Below are positions 35,517 through 46,088 of a stretch of DNA of 64,000 bases, in pieces. The position numbers were made by a program, and so were the translations under genes. Position 1 is the stretch's first letter, and each line of letters opens with the position of its first letter. The notes below the pieces were generated by a model. That model had not been told where the DNA came from. It did no database searches and worked only from the letters and a program-made list of their open reading frames with translations. The stretch spans positions 16,490,710 to 16,554,709 of the forward strand of contig CM119270.1 in the NCBI GenBank assembly GCA_051294375.1, read 5' to 3'. Source of the stretch: Paraspadella gotoi (lineage: Eukaryota; Chaetognatha).

Positions 35517-38045
35517 CGAAATTCTCGAGGAACGGATGATTCGCCCGAGGAAAGAGAGGAAAGTGGAGGAAGAAAAAGAGGAAAGGAAAGAAAGGGAGGA
35601 AAGAAAAGACGACAACGACGAAATCATGATCACCAAGGATCTACATAAAACGACCAAATGTGAGAGCATAACAGGTTTTTTTTGTTTTTATTTTTTTGTT
35701 TTTTTGTTAAATTTGTTAGCCTCATGAAATGGGTAGGAACCCAATGCGGAAAGAAACGCTTCTTTGATTAGCCTAATATTTACGACGTGATAGTGCGAAA
35801 TTCGATCAAGACAAAATAACAATGACTTTTATTGAACGTAAACCAATGAAGCAATAAAAGCATATCAGTATGAGCAAAAGATGTGGAATTGTGGATAAAA
35901 ATGGCATGAATTTAGCTGAATTTTAAAGAAAAGTATCAGAGAAGAATTAAAAAATCAAAATTCTTTTGTTTTTAGTTGAGTTAAAGCCTCTGGTGACGCG
36001 ACTGACACCTGAAGATCTTTCCATCAAAATTCCTTCGCCGAACAAAAGGGAAACGAATCAGGATTCGGCGCCAACGATTTCCTGCGCCGCCGGTAATATT
36101 AAAATGCGTATTCATTTGTATAGAAGTGAATTGAAATTAGATAATTTGATTTGAACAGTAATTAATGGAATTTCAGTTATAGATTAATCATAAGTCATAA
36201 TTATGTATAGTAATAGTTTAAGCTTTATTCGCTTCTATATCCAGCCTCAGCGACAACGCCTCAAAAAACTTCGTCGTCGTCATCATCGACGTCGTCGTCG
36301 TCGTCGTCGTCGTCAACGTCGTCGTCAACGACTTCCTGGAAAGTCTCTTCCATTTCCGGCGGAGATTTAACGCCGACCGAGAAGCGAATCCAGGCCGCCT
36401 CCTCCGCCAGAGGTCAGTGGAGTCTATTGAAAGAAATTTATGTCGACACGTCGTGCGTGACTAACTGATGGTCAATTAATAAGAGCAATTAGGATTTAAA
36501 GGATTGGGAGTAAAGACTGAGAAAATCATTTCTCAAGTAGAATTTTTTTTAATGCACAATTCATTAAACTTGATTCCAATTACGAAAACAAATTTAGGGG
36601 TTAATACTTATTTAATTATTTTATTTTATTTATTTTATGATTTAATTACTTATTAACGCTTTATGACAAACTGTAGAGTAAATTCAAAACTCTCCAACGC
36701 TTGTCATAAAACGCATAATTTCAACTCGGGATATATTTTATTCCTAAAGAAACAAAATTGAACTCTAAAATATTGAATTAAACTTAACTTCGATTCCATT
36801 TTAGCCACGCGATCCGGTTCCATGAGAGATTTGGAAGCGATGATGAGTCGTCATCTTCCTCGCGCTTCCATCGCTTCCGGCGTCGTCCCCGCCGCTTCCG
36901 ACGCCGTCACGCCCCCTCGCGTCCGCGCAACGCCGTCCCCATCCGGCGCCGGCGAAGCCGAAATCGGCGCGAATCTCTTGGGTGACGCCGGTCTCGATGG
37001 AGACAAAACGCTTTCCGGCGCTATTCAGTGGGTTGGCGGTGTCCCCGGCGTCGCGGGCGGCGTCGGTCGCACCGGCGACGGTGAGGAATTAGCGTCACCA
37101 TCTAGCGAAGACGACGCCGGCGGTGAGGGCGGCGTCCTTACGGCGTCGAGTCTCCTCAGGACCTTTTACGCCAACAGGGAGAGCGTCATCCGAACTCCCG
37201 GCGCCACTTTTGGCGCCGGCGCGTCGGGTCCAGCGTCAGAGGATCAGCAAAAGCAGCAGCAACAGCAGCATCCCGGCGTCGTCACTTCGCCATTTCACGG
37301 AGATCACGACGCCGGAAGTCAAATGCTTACGCCGCCTGGATCTGGTCACGACGCCATGGCGTACTACCCCGCCCCGCCGCCGCCGCCGTCTCACTACGCC
37401 GCCAAAGCCGCGACAACTGACAACAACAACAAATCGGCGCCGGGTCCTCTCGACGAAGACGACGAAGAATTCCGACTTTACGCGATGACGGCGTCGGCGG
37501 CGACCGACGCTTACGCCAACGCCGTTAACCATCACCATCAACACCAACAGCACCAGCAACATCACGGACTTCTCCATCACCAACAACATCATCACGACGC
37601 CGCGGCGCTCTACTCTCTCGACGTCCACATGACGCCGCCTTCCTCCGTGTCGCCGCAGGATAAACATCACTCATTATCGGCGCCGCACACTTACCATCAT
37701 CTCACCCCGGGATCCGAACATCACCTTCATCATCTACATCAGCATCAACAGCAACAACATCAACAACAACAACATCTTCACGGGCAACACCATCACTCTC
37801 CCTTCTCCTCCTACTCCACCTCTTCCCATTATTCTCCCGGCGCCAGCGACGGCGGCGGCGATGGCGCCACTTCGCCAATATACGCCAATCAGTTCGCGCT
37901 GCAGTTCGCGGAGTATCACACAGCCGCCGCTGGCGGGGGATCGGGCGGCGGCGGCGGAGTCGGCGGCGGGATCGAGAGCGTGGAAAATGGCGGGGGTCAT
38001 GAGGGAAATAGATACTCTTTGCCGCAGGATTGGCAAGTGCGATAA
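23662..38045 (+). CDS. trh: Trachealess/NPAS1/3-type bHLH-PAS transcription factor (5' incomplete, 14 visible exons)
   Basis: Visible exons: 23,662-23,775; 27,330-27,459; 29,437-29,513; 32,294-32,383; 32,453-32,752; 33,050-33,245; 33,583-33,689; 33,814-33,961; 34,129-34,253; 34,670-34,807; 35,450-35,659; 35,976-36,092; 36,245-36,412; 36,805-38,045. All have GT-AG borders, and phases agree except in 33,050-33,245. The product should be a nuclear DNA-binding factor. In known animals this family heterodimerises with ARNT/Tango and specifies tubular and neural organs. Evidence: the bHLH basic region '[20 protein letters not shown]', the pre-PAS tag [18 protein letters not shown] with [15 protein letters not shown] and [12 protein letters not shown], linker MKSTLTKR, and PAS-B with [17 protein letters not shown] and [23 protein letters not shown]. 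The C-terminus is Gly/His/Gln-rich. The start codon and the exon for helix 2 of the bHLH are missing in gaps, and three small frame problems lie in the linker exons. The closest named families are insect trh and vertebrate NPAS1/NPAS3; SIM and HIF fit less well. Confidence 0.93.
23970..24060. repeat. (CT)n microsatellite in trh intron
   Basis: Interrupted CT repeat in the intron that follows the first visible exon. The rest of this 3.5-kb intron (23,776-27,329) holds AG-rich DNA at 24,540-24,700, a (GAC)n run at 25,194-25,234, a dispersed 'ggttgtaccaatttca' repeat near 25,530 and a GTT run at 27,048-27,068. No further exon was recognised. Confidence 0.85.
27330..27459 (+). CDS. trh: trh-like exon: bHLH basic region, helix 1 and loop
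   Basis: Encodes [20 protein letters not shown], then [23 protein letters not shown]. The basic residues and the [10 protein letters not shown] core that contacts DNA are intact, and [13 protein letters not shown] is the family loop. It ends in phase 0 at 'gacaag|gtaagg'. Helix 2 (normally beginning ASIIRLTISYL in this family) is not encoded here and is not found before the next exon. Confidence 0.95.
27660..27750. repeat. (CT)n microsatellite in trh intron
   Basis: CT/TCTT repeat. The intron 27,460-29,436 also has AT-rich DNA and two or three related stretches built on 'cctacccacacacaa' (28,386-28,560). Confidence 0.8.
28540..29215 (+). repeat. Dispersed repeat, copy 1 of a family shared with 48,040-48,555
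   Basis: Shares an ordered series of blocks with 48,040-48,555: 'ctacccacacacaa', 'ggacggacgga', 'ggcggaccgacg', 'atagagtcggga' and 'gataagcagatccgacta'. It lies in the intron just before the gap at 29,291. It is probably a non-autonomous mobile element; no open frame is conserved. Confidence 0.6.
29291..29315. other. Assembly gap, 25 N, probably hiding a trh exon
   Basis: The bHLH exon ends in phase 0 and the next visible exon starts with two bases completing a codon. At least one exon ending in phase 1 must therefore lie between. This is the only gap in the interval, and I found no helix-2 exon in the flanking sequence. Confidence 0.7.
29437..29513 (+). CDS. trh: trh-like exon: linker before PAS-A
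   Basis: Encodes [20 protein letters not shown], then AHILQ. The [11 protein letters not shown] tag sits directly before PAS-A in trh/NPAS1/3 proteins. Acceptor 'gtgacag|CG' and donor 'CTGCAG|gtgaga'. The first two bases belong to a codon begun in the missing upstream exon. Confidence 0.9.
30625..30649. other. Assembly gap, 25 N
   Basis: Within the trh intron, between A/G-rich DNA and a (GTC)n run at 30,716-30,750. Confidence 0.9.
31425..31609. other. Assembly gap, 185 N, at a (GTC)n run
   Basis: It begins directly at the end of a GTC trinucleotide run in the trh intron, so the repeat probably broke the assembly. Confidence 0.9.
31716..31767. other. Assembly gap, 52 N, at a (GTC)n run
   Basis: Directly follows a GTC repeat at 31,684-31,715; the right flank is an A run. 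Confidence 0.9.
32294..32383 (+). CDS. trh: trh-like exon: PAS-A, first part
   Basis: Encodes [20 protein letters not shown], then [10 protein letters not shown]. It follows the upstream exon in phase 0 and ends at 'TCCCAG|gtaagt'. [13 protein letters not shown]-type sequence is a hallmark of trh/NPAS/SIM PAS-A. A 69-base intron follows, the shortest in the gene. Confidence 0.95.
32453..32752 (+). CDS. trh: trh-like exon: PAS-A second part and Ser/Thr-rich linker
   Basis: Starts [20 protein letters not shown], then [11 protein letters not shown] Gly/Ser/Thr-rich insert (SSSSSTTTT) follows, then [10 protein letters not shown]-type linker sequence. After TLTKR the reading is ESTSR where the family has GVHxK. 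A missing G in the GGG run near 32,722 and an extra G near 32,736 would explain this. It ends TACAGG|gtgagt in phase 0. Confidence 0.9.
32787..32888. repeat. (GATA)n microsatellite in trh intron
   Basis: About 25 GATA units with minor interruptions, followed by GAAA-rich DNA to 32,950. Confidence 0.95.
33050..33245 (+). CDS. trh: trh-like exon: inter-PAS linker and start of PAS-B, with two frame breaks
   Basis: Three successive frames give family-like protein: VVQVLGHL, then [16 protein letters not shown], then [20 protein letters not shown] followed by [20 protein letters not shown]. The frame moves by +1 near 33,078 (CTTCCGACC) and again near 33,110 (a C run). The length is 196, whereas splice phases predict 194 or an equivalent remainder. 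These look like two inserted bases, by error or by real mutation. Confidence 0.85.
33208..33425 (+). repeat. Tandem copies of the exon 33,050-33,245 end with its splice donor
   Basis: The 51-base run 'ggggatggacttcaacatc...tgcgaagccaggtgagaagg' is repeated with decay at 33,261 and 33,312, with a remnant near 33,394. The second unit has lost the donor (ATTTGAG); the third keeps CAGGTGAAA. Confidence 0.85.
33583..33961 (+). CDS. trh: trh-like exons: PAS-B
   Basis: Two exons, 33,583-33,689 and 33,814-33,961. They encode [35 protein letters not shown], then [40 protein letters not shown] and SIICVNHVL. This is the conserved PAS-B of the family in full, with intact phases. A donor at 33,962 (GTGGGT) closes it. 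Confidence 0.95.
34036..34118. repeat. (CT)n microsatellite, doubles as polypyrimidine tract
   Basis: The CT run lies directly before the acceptor 'tcttccag' at 34,128 of the next trh exon. Confidence 0.95.
34129..34253 (+). CDS. trh: trh-like exon after PAS-B
   Basis: Encodes [20 protein letters not shown], then [20 protein letters not shown] and GG. This follows PAS-B as the family's 'V(N)xxxxxxxExxxxxMDxxQ' tail does. Phase 1 at both ends agrees with its neighbours. Confidence 0.9.
34254..34480. repeat. (GATT)n/(GATC GATT)n tetranucleotide repeat in trh intron
   Basis: Begins immediately after the splice donor. GATT units are interspersed with GATCGATT and GATA; short GATT remnants recur at 34,640 and 34,843-34,870. 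Confidence 0.9.
34670..34807 (+). CDS. trh: trh-like exon: Arg/Gly-rich linker
   Basis: Encodes [20 protein letters not shown], then [20 protein letters not shown] and KRGYQ, in phase with both neighbours. The Gly run comes from GGC repeats. No known domain. Confidence 0.8.
35205..35325 (+). repeat. Dispersed repeat, AAACCACC-AGCCTGTCC type
   Basis: About 120 bases also found at 61,398-61,525 ('cctgtccaaagtcaggg', 'aagatagcttatttat', 'tattggttgtaccaatttca'). Shorter relatives occur near 25,490-25,640 and 3,440-3,560. Probably a short interspersed mobile element. Confidence 0.75.
35450..35659 (+). CDS. trh: trh-like exon: acidic then charged (Glu/Arg/Lys) segment
   Basis: A run of nine or more Asp encoded by GAC repeats is followed by [20 protein letters not shown] and [11 protein letters not shown]. 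The donor is 'ccaaat|gtgaga', giving phase 1, which fits the acceptor at 35,976. The same frame stays open to the stop near 35,725, so intron retention would add few residues. The highly charged stretch is not typical of the family and may be lineage-specific. Confidence 0.75.
35976..36412 (+). CDS. trh: trh-like exons: C-terminal linker
   Basis: Exons 35,976-36,092 ([20 protein letters not shown] and [18 protein letters not shown]) and 36,245-36,412. The latter has a Ser/Thr run from TCG repeats, then [26 protein letters not shown] before the 'RDLE' region matches the arrangement in insect trh. Phases are consistent at every junction. Confidence 0.85.
36805..38045 (+). CDS. trh: trh-like terminal exon: His/Gln/Gly-rich activation-type C-terminus
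   Basis: Begins [20 protein letters not shown], the conserved RDLE...M.RHLP motif of trh-type proteins. About 380 residues follow, rich in Ala, Gly and Pro, then in His/Gln (QQQQQQ at about residue 143 of the open frame that starts at 36,822, [10 protein letters not shown] later), and end in [13 protein letters not shown] and LPQDWQVR before TAA at 38,043. Glutamine-rich C-termini serve as activation domains in relatives; that role is inferred here. Confidence 0.9.
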
Positions 38046-38856
38046 AATCTCTTCGTCTCTTTTCTTTCTCCTTCGATCTCCCCTCGTTTGCCGTCCCTTC
38101 CCCCCCTATTTTTTTTCGTTAAATGTGTAAATGTTTCTCTGAAATTGTTTTTTTTATATGTTTTTTGACGTTTTTTTTTATTGTTTTACGCCTAAATTAC
38201 AACTGAGCTGTTGAGCTTATAATGTCCTTCACGAGAGGAGAAATTATTTTTAAAACGATTGTTCTTTTTAATTAGGGTGACTCAAAATTTAGTGTTTCTT
38301 TTTAAATCTTAAAAACATGAACATTCAGTATTTGGATCCAACCTGTATGCTGACAATTTATTGAAAACCTTTCTCGAAAATTATTTGTCATACCTCATGA
38401 TTCTAGTCTTAAAATTATTGTAGGTGGGTACAACTCCCATCAAAAAATTGCCCTCGTCGTCTTTGTCTTTGGGTATTTTATGTAAATTATATTTCGTCAT
38501 TGAATTAGCATTTGTAATTGTCCAATGTTTTTTCCCCCTTTTTAAAAAAATGATCTCCGAATACTTTTTCTTTGTGTCTCTGTAGCAATTGTGTGATCGC
38601 AAATGTTAAAACGATATCACATTCAATAATTGTATCTCATTGTTACAGTACCTTCGTACTACTCACGTAACTTCTTTTCCCTATTTAAAAAAAAAAAGCA
38701 AATGTATTTATTTTTCCTTTTTTTCCAATTAAAAAGACAAATTATTTAATTGTTGTTTGATTATAAGATTATTTAAGTTCTTTTAGACAGACGAATTCAT
38801 TTATTTATTTATCTATTTAATGTTTATTAAAATTTTTTCACTTTATTTTTCCCGTT

Positions 38857-38888
38857 AATAAAAAAAAACATGAATTTTTTAAAATAAA
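38857..38888 (+). terminator. Candidate poly(A) signals of the trh-like gene
   Basis: AATAAA at 38,857 and 38,883, about 0.8 kb after the stop codon. The DNA is AT-rich, so one or both could be chance. Confidence 0.35.
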
Positions 38889-39284
38889 CAATTTTAATTT
38901 TGAATGTTTCGTTTTTTAAGGTGTTTGACTCAAATCTTAAAATTTTTTTAAATTAAATTTAGTATTAAAGCATTTAATTTTACGAGGTGAGTTGTGAAAG
39001 AGGAGATAAAGGAGGAAAAGTAGGAAAGAAAAGACGACAAACAACGATATCGTGGCTAACATAATACAGAAATGATAAAAATGATAGAAAAAGAACTATA
39101 TTTGGCAATTCGGCGATTTTTTTTAAATAGATGCCAATAGTCCGGTAATTCAATCGGGAACTAATGTAATTTACGCTTTTTGTATCACATATCGCGTTAA
39201 TCCTTTCTTTTTCGTTGTTCATAGGTATTAGAGAGAGCAAAGAATTTTGAATTTAACAACGATTTTTTTTAGTAGTTGGACATG

Positions 39285-39315
39285 TTTCGGCTTGCTTATT
39301 TCAAGCCTTCATCAG
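39285..39315 (-). ncRNA. Hammerhead-ribozyme-like motif, left arm
   Basis: On the minus strand: CTGATGA (39,309-39,315), a six-base stem II with loop AAATAAG, then GAAA (39,285-39,288) and CATGTC. Stem III would be very short and stem I is weak, so activity as a monomer is doubtful. Confidence 0.45.
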
Positions 39316-39352
39316 CATATGACATTCATAATAAATTTTGTGCAAAAGAAGA

Positions 39353-39389
<37 letters not shown>

Positions 39390-39489
39390 AAAGTTTTCCA
39401 ACAAAGTGGTGAGACAGAATAGTGGTCAGATGTGAGGACAGGTTGAAGGTGAGGACAGATTGAGTGAGTTGTGAAAAAAAGTGAAACTT

Positions 39490-39540
<51 letters not shown>

Positions 39541-39768
39541 GAGAGAGAGAAACAAAAACAACAGAGATAAATAAATAATAAAGATACATTTTTGCAATGT
39601 ACAACAAAGATAAAGGAGTTTGAAAACTAACATTGGAAGAAATTTAACATTTAACTAGTGAATAAATAAGTAATAGCTAAGGGATAGTTAAGTGAAAATG
39701 AAATATGAAAGAAAGTAGTTTTTAGTTTTAGTTGATTTTGCACAAATTTATATATTGAATGTCATATG

Positions 39769-39806
39769 CTGATGAAGGCTTGAAATAAGCAAGCCGAAAC
39801 ATGTCC
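39769..39806 (+). ncRNA. Hammerhead-ribozyme-like motif, right arm
   Basis: CTGATGA at 39,769-39,775, stem II GGCTTG/CAAGCC, GAAA at 39,796-39,799, then CATGTC giving a GUC cleavage triplet. It is the mirror image of the motif at 39,285. Confidence 0.45.
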
Positions 39807-41465
39807 AACTACTAATAAAAAATCGTTGTTAAATTCAAAATTCTTTGCTCTCTCTAGTATCACATATCATATTTTAAAGCTTTTGCAATATTTTTTAAAA
39901 AATGAGTTGCAGATAAAATGTAATAAGGAAAAAGAAAAAGCTTTCCGATAAGAATGCTGTACTTGACGTATTTGGTAATTCGTTTGAAGTGTCAAATAGA
40001 TAGATATAGACATAGATTACATAGAAGATAGATTAGATAGATTAAATAGATACAGGGGTGGGACCATATATCGAGACAAAATTTAAAAAATCATTACTCT
40101 TAAACTTTTAATGATTTTTAAAATCTGAATAAATATTTGTATAATACTCTTTCTTAGCTTTTAGACGATATATTAATCGTTTTGAAATTCTTTAATATAA
40201 AGCTTTTTTTGATGCAGCAAAGGCAACTGCTCGATTTTCTCCTCGCGGTTTGGAATAAAAATGTTTGAAAATTTATTGTTTAATCTCATTCTAAGACCTA
40301 ACAGTTAAAATATTTTTTGGAAATACTCATTTATAGTATAATAATGCTTCTGGGAAGATGTACATTACATTTTGGATTAAAATAATTTGAAGTAAGCAGG
40401 TAAGATTCAGGTAAGTTACTGTTTTGGTTTTATCAAAAAATTTATTAATGATATTGTCAGATAATTAAGTTATTTATGTAAGATTTCTCAATGCAATTTT
40501 CCTAAAATTTTGAAAAAAAAATAAATAAGTTTAATTTGGATAGTGATTAAAAGATTAAAAACAGATCAATTGAACATACGACATAACACAGGCATGTTCA
40601 GAAACGACCACTGAAAAAATATTAACAAGTATGGCTTTTATCATATACAATACAATTCGCGCGAATAAAAACGACTAACTTTTTTGAAAACATCCCGAGC
40701 GCCTTATAGTCGCTTAAAAATGTATTTTGTAAAAAGCCAGAAAAAACTTGTTTAACTCATTTTATTATCGCATCGTTCAGAAAGGGCAGGACGTTAAGTT
40801 TTGTCTCGATATAGGGAATGTAGATATGGAACGCACGATGGTTTTCCCACTCTCTGTACTTGCAATAATAGCATATAAATGTTCGACAAAACAAAATTAT
40901 GTGCGAAATTAAGGGATAAAAAACACGCTACCCATGCAAATTACCAATGCTGTCTACATTTCACGCAACCTAAGTATCAATCAATGTGTGTATATCAATC
41001 ATTGTGTGTACCCAATCACCGTGTCATACTACACTACATTTACTGTTAAGATCTCTATTTCTTTATATACCTTACTCTCCTAGTGGCGTACACGACGTCG
41101 CTTTCGTTCAGAAATTGATTTTGTAGAAATGAATAATAAATAGTCATTAAAACAAATATAAAACTATCATGAACAAAACTAATAGCTTTATGTTAAAAGT
41201 ATATTTAAAAAAAAATCAATTTAAAGATTTATAAATTGTGTAATATTTCGTAGAGAGGTTCCAAATGATATACTTCAATATGCAAATGAGATTAAAGGTA
41301 CCATATTGTTTCAAGTGAAATTACGTACCTTATACAGGGAATTTAAATATATCTGTTTATAATTGTAAATATTTTATCCTAAATAATTTTATTTTCTTTT
41401 AGAAGAAAAGGTAATATACACACAGAAACCAATTAATAGCTGAAACCAAAAGTGATCAAATAAAC

Positions 41466-41468
<3 letters not shown>

Positions 41469-41513
<45 letters not shown>
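41469..41513. repeat. (GA)n microsatellite
   Basis: Near-perfect GA repeat in the intergenic region. Confidence 0.9.
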
Positions 41514-44500
41514 ACGATTTTCTCCCTTTCTTTGGCTTTGAGGAAGACAATTAAGTGGTTACTCATTAAATATATATCATTTTCTTTCCGATTCCGTCAT
41601 ATAGATTCAAATTTTGGCCTTTTTAATCATCAAAGCCCCCTAGCGGTATGACGGATCAGCGCATCTCTCTCGCTCGCTCTCTCTCTTTGGCTGGATGACT
41701 CAGAGTCAGGATTGGGATCGACAAAAACGACGACGATAATTGGAACGATGAATTAATTGTAATCAAATTGTAATCAAATTTTAATCACTTTTTCCTGAGC
41801 AAAACTATAAGAGAAAAGAAAATTTAATTTGAGGATGGAATGCATTTTTATCTCTGCGCAATGGCTATGCAATGATTACATATAGAAATTCGGCATCAAA
41901 TAAATAACAAGCAACGTCATGCTAGATTTCAAACGCTTTGTTACTTCTGTAAGCTACACTGTATCATAAGCTACGACACCACGTACGAACCTACTCCAAA
42001 TGCCATACGTCATACTACACTACGTTTATTATTATCGAGATCTCTATATCGTTATATACTTTTTTCTCGCCCAAAGCGTTTGATCTCAAACGCCCGTATG
42101 ACAGGAAAGTTCTTTGTCTTTGAAGCGAGGGTCCCGGGATACGAAAACCTCGAACCTCGTCTTGAAAAACTGGTTTCACCGAAAAAAGAAAGAAAGGAAA
42201 AAATCGGAGTCAACCAGTGGATAAAATCGCGCGACTCGAAACACGACTTGTCCTTTCGTTTCAACACCAGTCGTCGGCGCGATAATAAGATTAACGTTTT
42301 ATTTATTTTTTCATAATGAACCGAAAGTCAGCGACGTCGATTTCCGACTGGAAAAGAAAAATGGCCGCCGAAAACACGGACCCCGGAAAAAAAAAAGTTT
42401 AAAATGAAATAAAAAATAATGATTTAATGATACAATTTAAAAATTTATAAGTAAAAAAAATTAATAATTGAATGAATTATTGAATGAATGAACGAATGGA
42501 CGAACGAATGAATAAATGAATAAAAGAATAAAAGAGTTAAAATTATTCACAAAAGTCATCAGGTGCTTTAAAAACGCCGGAAAGAATCGTCGAGTTTTCA
42601 ATTCGCTCACGTGAAACAATTTCCTTTCAGCTCGACATCGAATTTCCGGTGATTACGTTCACGCCTCTCGATCAGAAACGTCACGAATCGGGATCAGTCA
42701 CTTTCTGATAATGTTTTTTTTGGGCCGAAATGATTGATATAGTACTCCGTGATATTTGTCGAGAGTAAACACTTTTAATTTTTTTGTTATCAGTAGTAAT
42801 TCAACCCAGAAGTCAACCTTTGATTCGGCGATGCTTCCTTGTTTTTTGTCTTACTCTATTTTATTTTTCCATTTTTGGCAAGAATGACAATCGTGACGTT
42901 CACATCGCCTACAACTAACGACAGAATCTCAGAACCTGACGCAAAAACATCGTCGAATATTCACCGTTGTAAAGTGAGGGAAAATAAAAGTTCTTCGGGA
43001 CGGAGTCGATAAAGTTTTTCACTTGTAACTTCGACTATAGAAAGAAAAAAAACAAACTAAAAATAAAATAAATAAAAACAAAAAACAACTAAAAACAAAT
43101 TAAATAAAAACGAAAAACAACAAATAACCATAAAATCAACAGCGGAATAGTAAATGAAAATGAAAAAGTAAGAAGAAGAAACTTAAAACAAATATAAATA
43201 AATACAATTCATTTAAAACTTAACGCGGGGAAATAAACAAGGACACTCCTCAACGAGAGAAAAATTTATATCGCGTTGCTTCAAGATGGTGAGTATGTTT
43301 TAGAAGCTTCGTTTGGCAAATTGCAATGACCTTCAAGAACATTGATTCTTTATTATCCTTTCATTTTCAGACGGCAAAAAGAATGTTCTGTCAAGCCTGT
43401 ACAATGTCATTTCTTTAACTTAAAAGTATATTTTTTAAATTCGATACAAATTGTGCAACTTAAAAGGAACCTTATCACTTATTGAAGTCAATTATTTTAC
43501 CGCACTATATGTAGTAATTTGTTTAAATAATTTTCCCACGTTAAACCGATTCTTGTTGCCTCCCAACAAGTACGCGCGTGTTTCCATCCATCCATCCATC
43601 CATCCATCCATCCATCTTTCCATCTCTGCTGCCTCCGCCTCCAACTTAGTTTTCGCCGGCAAAAAATATTGCGTTTTGTCACGAATTATTGAGTGACGTA
43701 AAAAGCAAAATCCGTCAAAGAGAATGGGGTAGAAATTCTATACAAACTTCGTGAATAATCACCACTTTTAAGTTATACTACTTGGTAGTTCTTTTCTTAA
43801 GATAGTGTATTTTTAACCCTGCTTTAGTTAAATTTTTACTATATTATTATTTCGCCAAAAAGGGCAGAGATCGACAATAAAACTTCCCGCCTAAAACTGT
43901 CCCACTTATGACCTTACCCTCACTTCTTCCACTCAGACCTCGCCCGCTAAACTCATCCACTTCCAGCCTTCCCCTCGACTGTCATTCATTCACTCTTTTC
44001 CCTTTTTCATCACGTGAGTGAAATGGAAACGAAAAATCCATTCGCTCCCACGATTTTCATTTCGGGCAAAAAATAAAAAAGTGGGAGGAATTGTTGTTAA
44101 TTTATTTCGTGGCGTTGATTTATGGAAATTTTGGCAGCCATACGAATAATGTTTTAATTTTAGTTGAACGAAATAATTAAAGAAAAAATATAGACATTAG
44201 ATTGGAGTGAATTATTAATATCATATTATGAGTAGTTTATTTTATATCACAAATTTGATACAAAAACATACATCAACACAATAAAATTGATGAATTATTC
44301 TTTTCATATATAAACAAACGTCGTTCCTAATGAACGCTGTTGATGACTCGGATGAAGAAGTATCCTTGAAACTAATAAAAATGTATTTAAAATAATTAAT
44401 TATTGTATAAACGCTGATTAAAATATAATCAGTTTTTTTCCTAGCTTCTTTACATTTGTATTTTCTTTCTTATCTTTTCTTTTCCTTCTCCCACGAATGT

Positions 44501-45591
44501 TGGTTTTTACTAGTTCTTTAATTATCTAATTTTTTTTCCCTCATTTCCTTTTTTCCAAAAAGTTGTTTCTCTGGGTTCATTTAGATTACCGAGAACGTGC
44601 ATGAATGTAATTAGATTAATCAGTTAACAAAACAAAAGAAAAATTCTTGACTAACTGACTATATAACGAAAACACTTCCTAGAATAGATACTGATTTAGT
44701 TATCACTTAAAAAATAACAATTAAAAATAACCGACAAAATATTTTAAAGGATTATTTACTAACCCTTACGTAGTATCATAAAATGCATACAGTAGATACT
44801 AGATATTCTTCTCGAAAAATAAGCTCGCATTACTTTTTTTTTCAAAATAAATTAAAGCGAATAAAATGCACTTAGAGTTGAAAAATTTAAAAAGCTGGAT
44901 ATCAAGTCACGAGGTGACATTAAATAATTATTCGAAATAAGGGATAATTATCGCTTAAAACGAGTATTTTGACGTTGCCTGGCGAAAAAGTAATTATTTT
45001 ACGATGTGAATTTTTTGTCAAGTCTTTCTGAAAAGAAAGAAAGAAAACAAGAAAGAAAGAAAGAAAAAGAAAAAGAAAGAAAGTGAATGAAGGATTGAAT
45101 GAATGAATGAATGAATGAAGAATGAATTCGCTTTCCTTGTTCTTAGTAATGTGCTCAGGACTAAATGAAGCAGAAACTATTTCATTTTCGGTTTTTAATT
45201 TTCATACTTTCCTGACTTTTTAGTCGTGCTATGTCAAAAAGTTATAAAAATTAACCTTACTACCATTAGTTTATTCCTCGTTACTATATAGTAAGATGAT
45301 ACGATTTACAATATTATAGTCAATATTCGAAATACATGGCCCTGACTTAAAAATACACTTCGATGTAAAATTTGTACAATTATGTATTGACGAATATGTA
45401 TTTATTTGAATTGATAAAAAAAATCTTTTTAACCTTTTTAACGTCTCGCTTCTTTAGACAAGATATCTTTATTGTTTGTTATTCGATCTAATGAATCTTG
45501 TTTTCTCTTCAAGAAATCTTAAATCGTCGGTTCAAAGTATTAATTAATTACGGTCTGCCTGCTGCCAATATGTACTGATTACTGATTATTC

Positions 45592-45935
<344 letters not shown>

Positions 45936-45974
45936 GTGTGTGTAATATATCCCCAAGATCGACCACCACGACGA

Positions 45975-46088
45975 CGACGATGTTGTTGATGATGATGATG
46001 ATGATGATTATGTTGATGATGATGATGATTATGATGATGAATGATTATGTTGATGATGATGATGATGATGATTATGATGATGATTAAA
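45975..46088. repeat. (GAT)n trinucleotide repeat
   Basis: Interrupted GAT/GTT repeats, continuing into GAC/ACG repeats to 46,130. Confidence 0.9.

Larger units (their letters stand above)
39182..39868 (-). mobile_element. Foldback retroelement copy with 12-base target-site duplication
   Basis: GTATCACATATC at 39,182-39,193 is repeated at 39,857-39,868 and brackets a 663-base insert. The insert has near-identical inverted arms of about 110 bases (39,227-39,340 and 39,745-39,856). Each arm carries CTGATGA, a GGCTTG/CAAGCC stem and GAAAC, the order of a hammerhead ribozyme core. Two (GA)n tracts lie inside. The left end (complement 'caacgaaaaagaaaggatta') matches the ends of related copies at 46,490, 53,930 and 62,925, so I take that as the element's 3' end. 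The architecture resembles Penelope-like elements; no reverse transcriptase frame is present. Confidence 0.75.

Noticed and set aside
42080-42316. 78-codon open frame and its antisense partner
   Set aside because: No recognisable motif, no splice context, and isolated in repeat-rich intergenic DNA.
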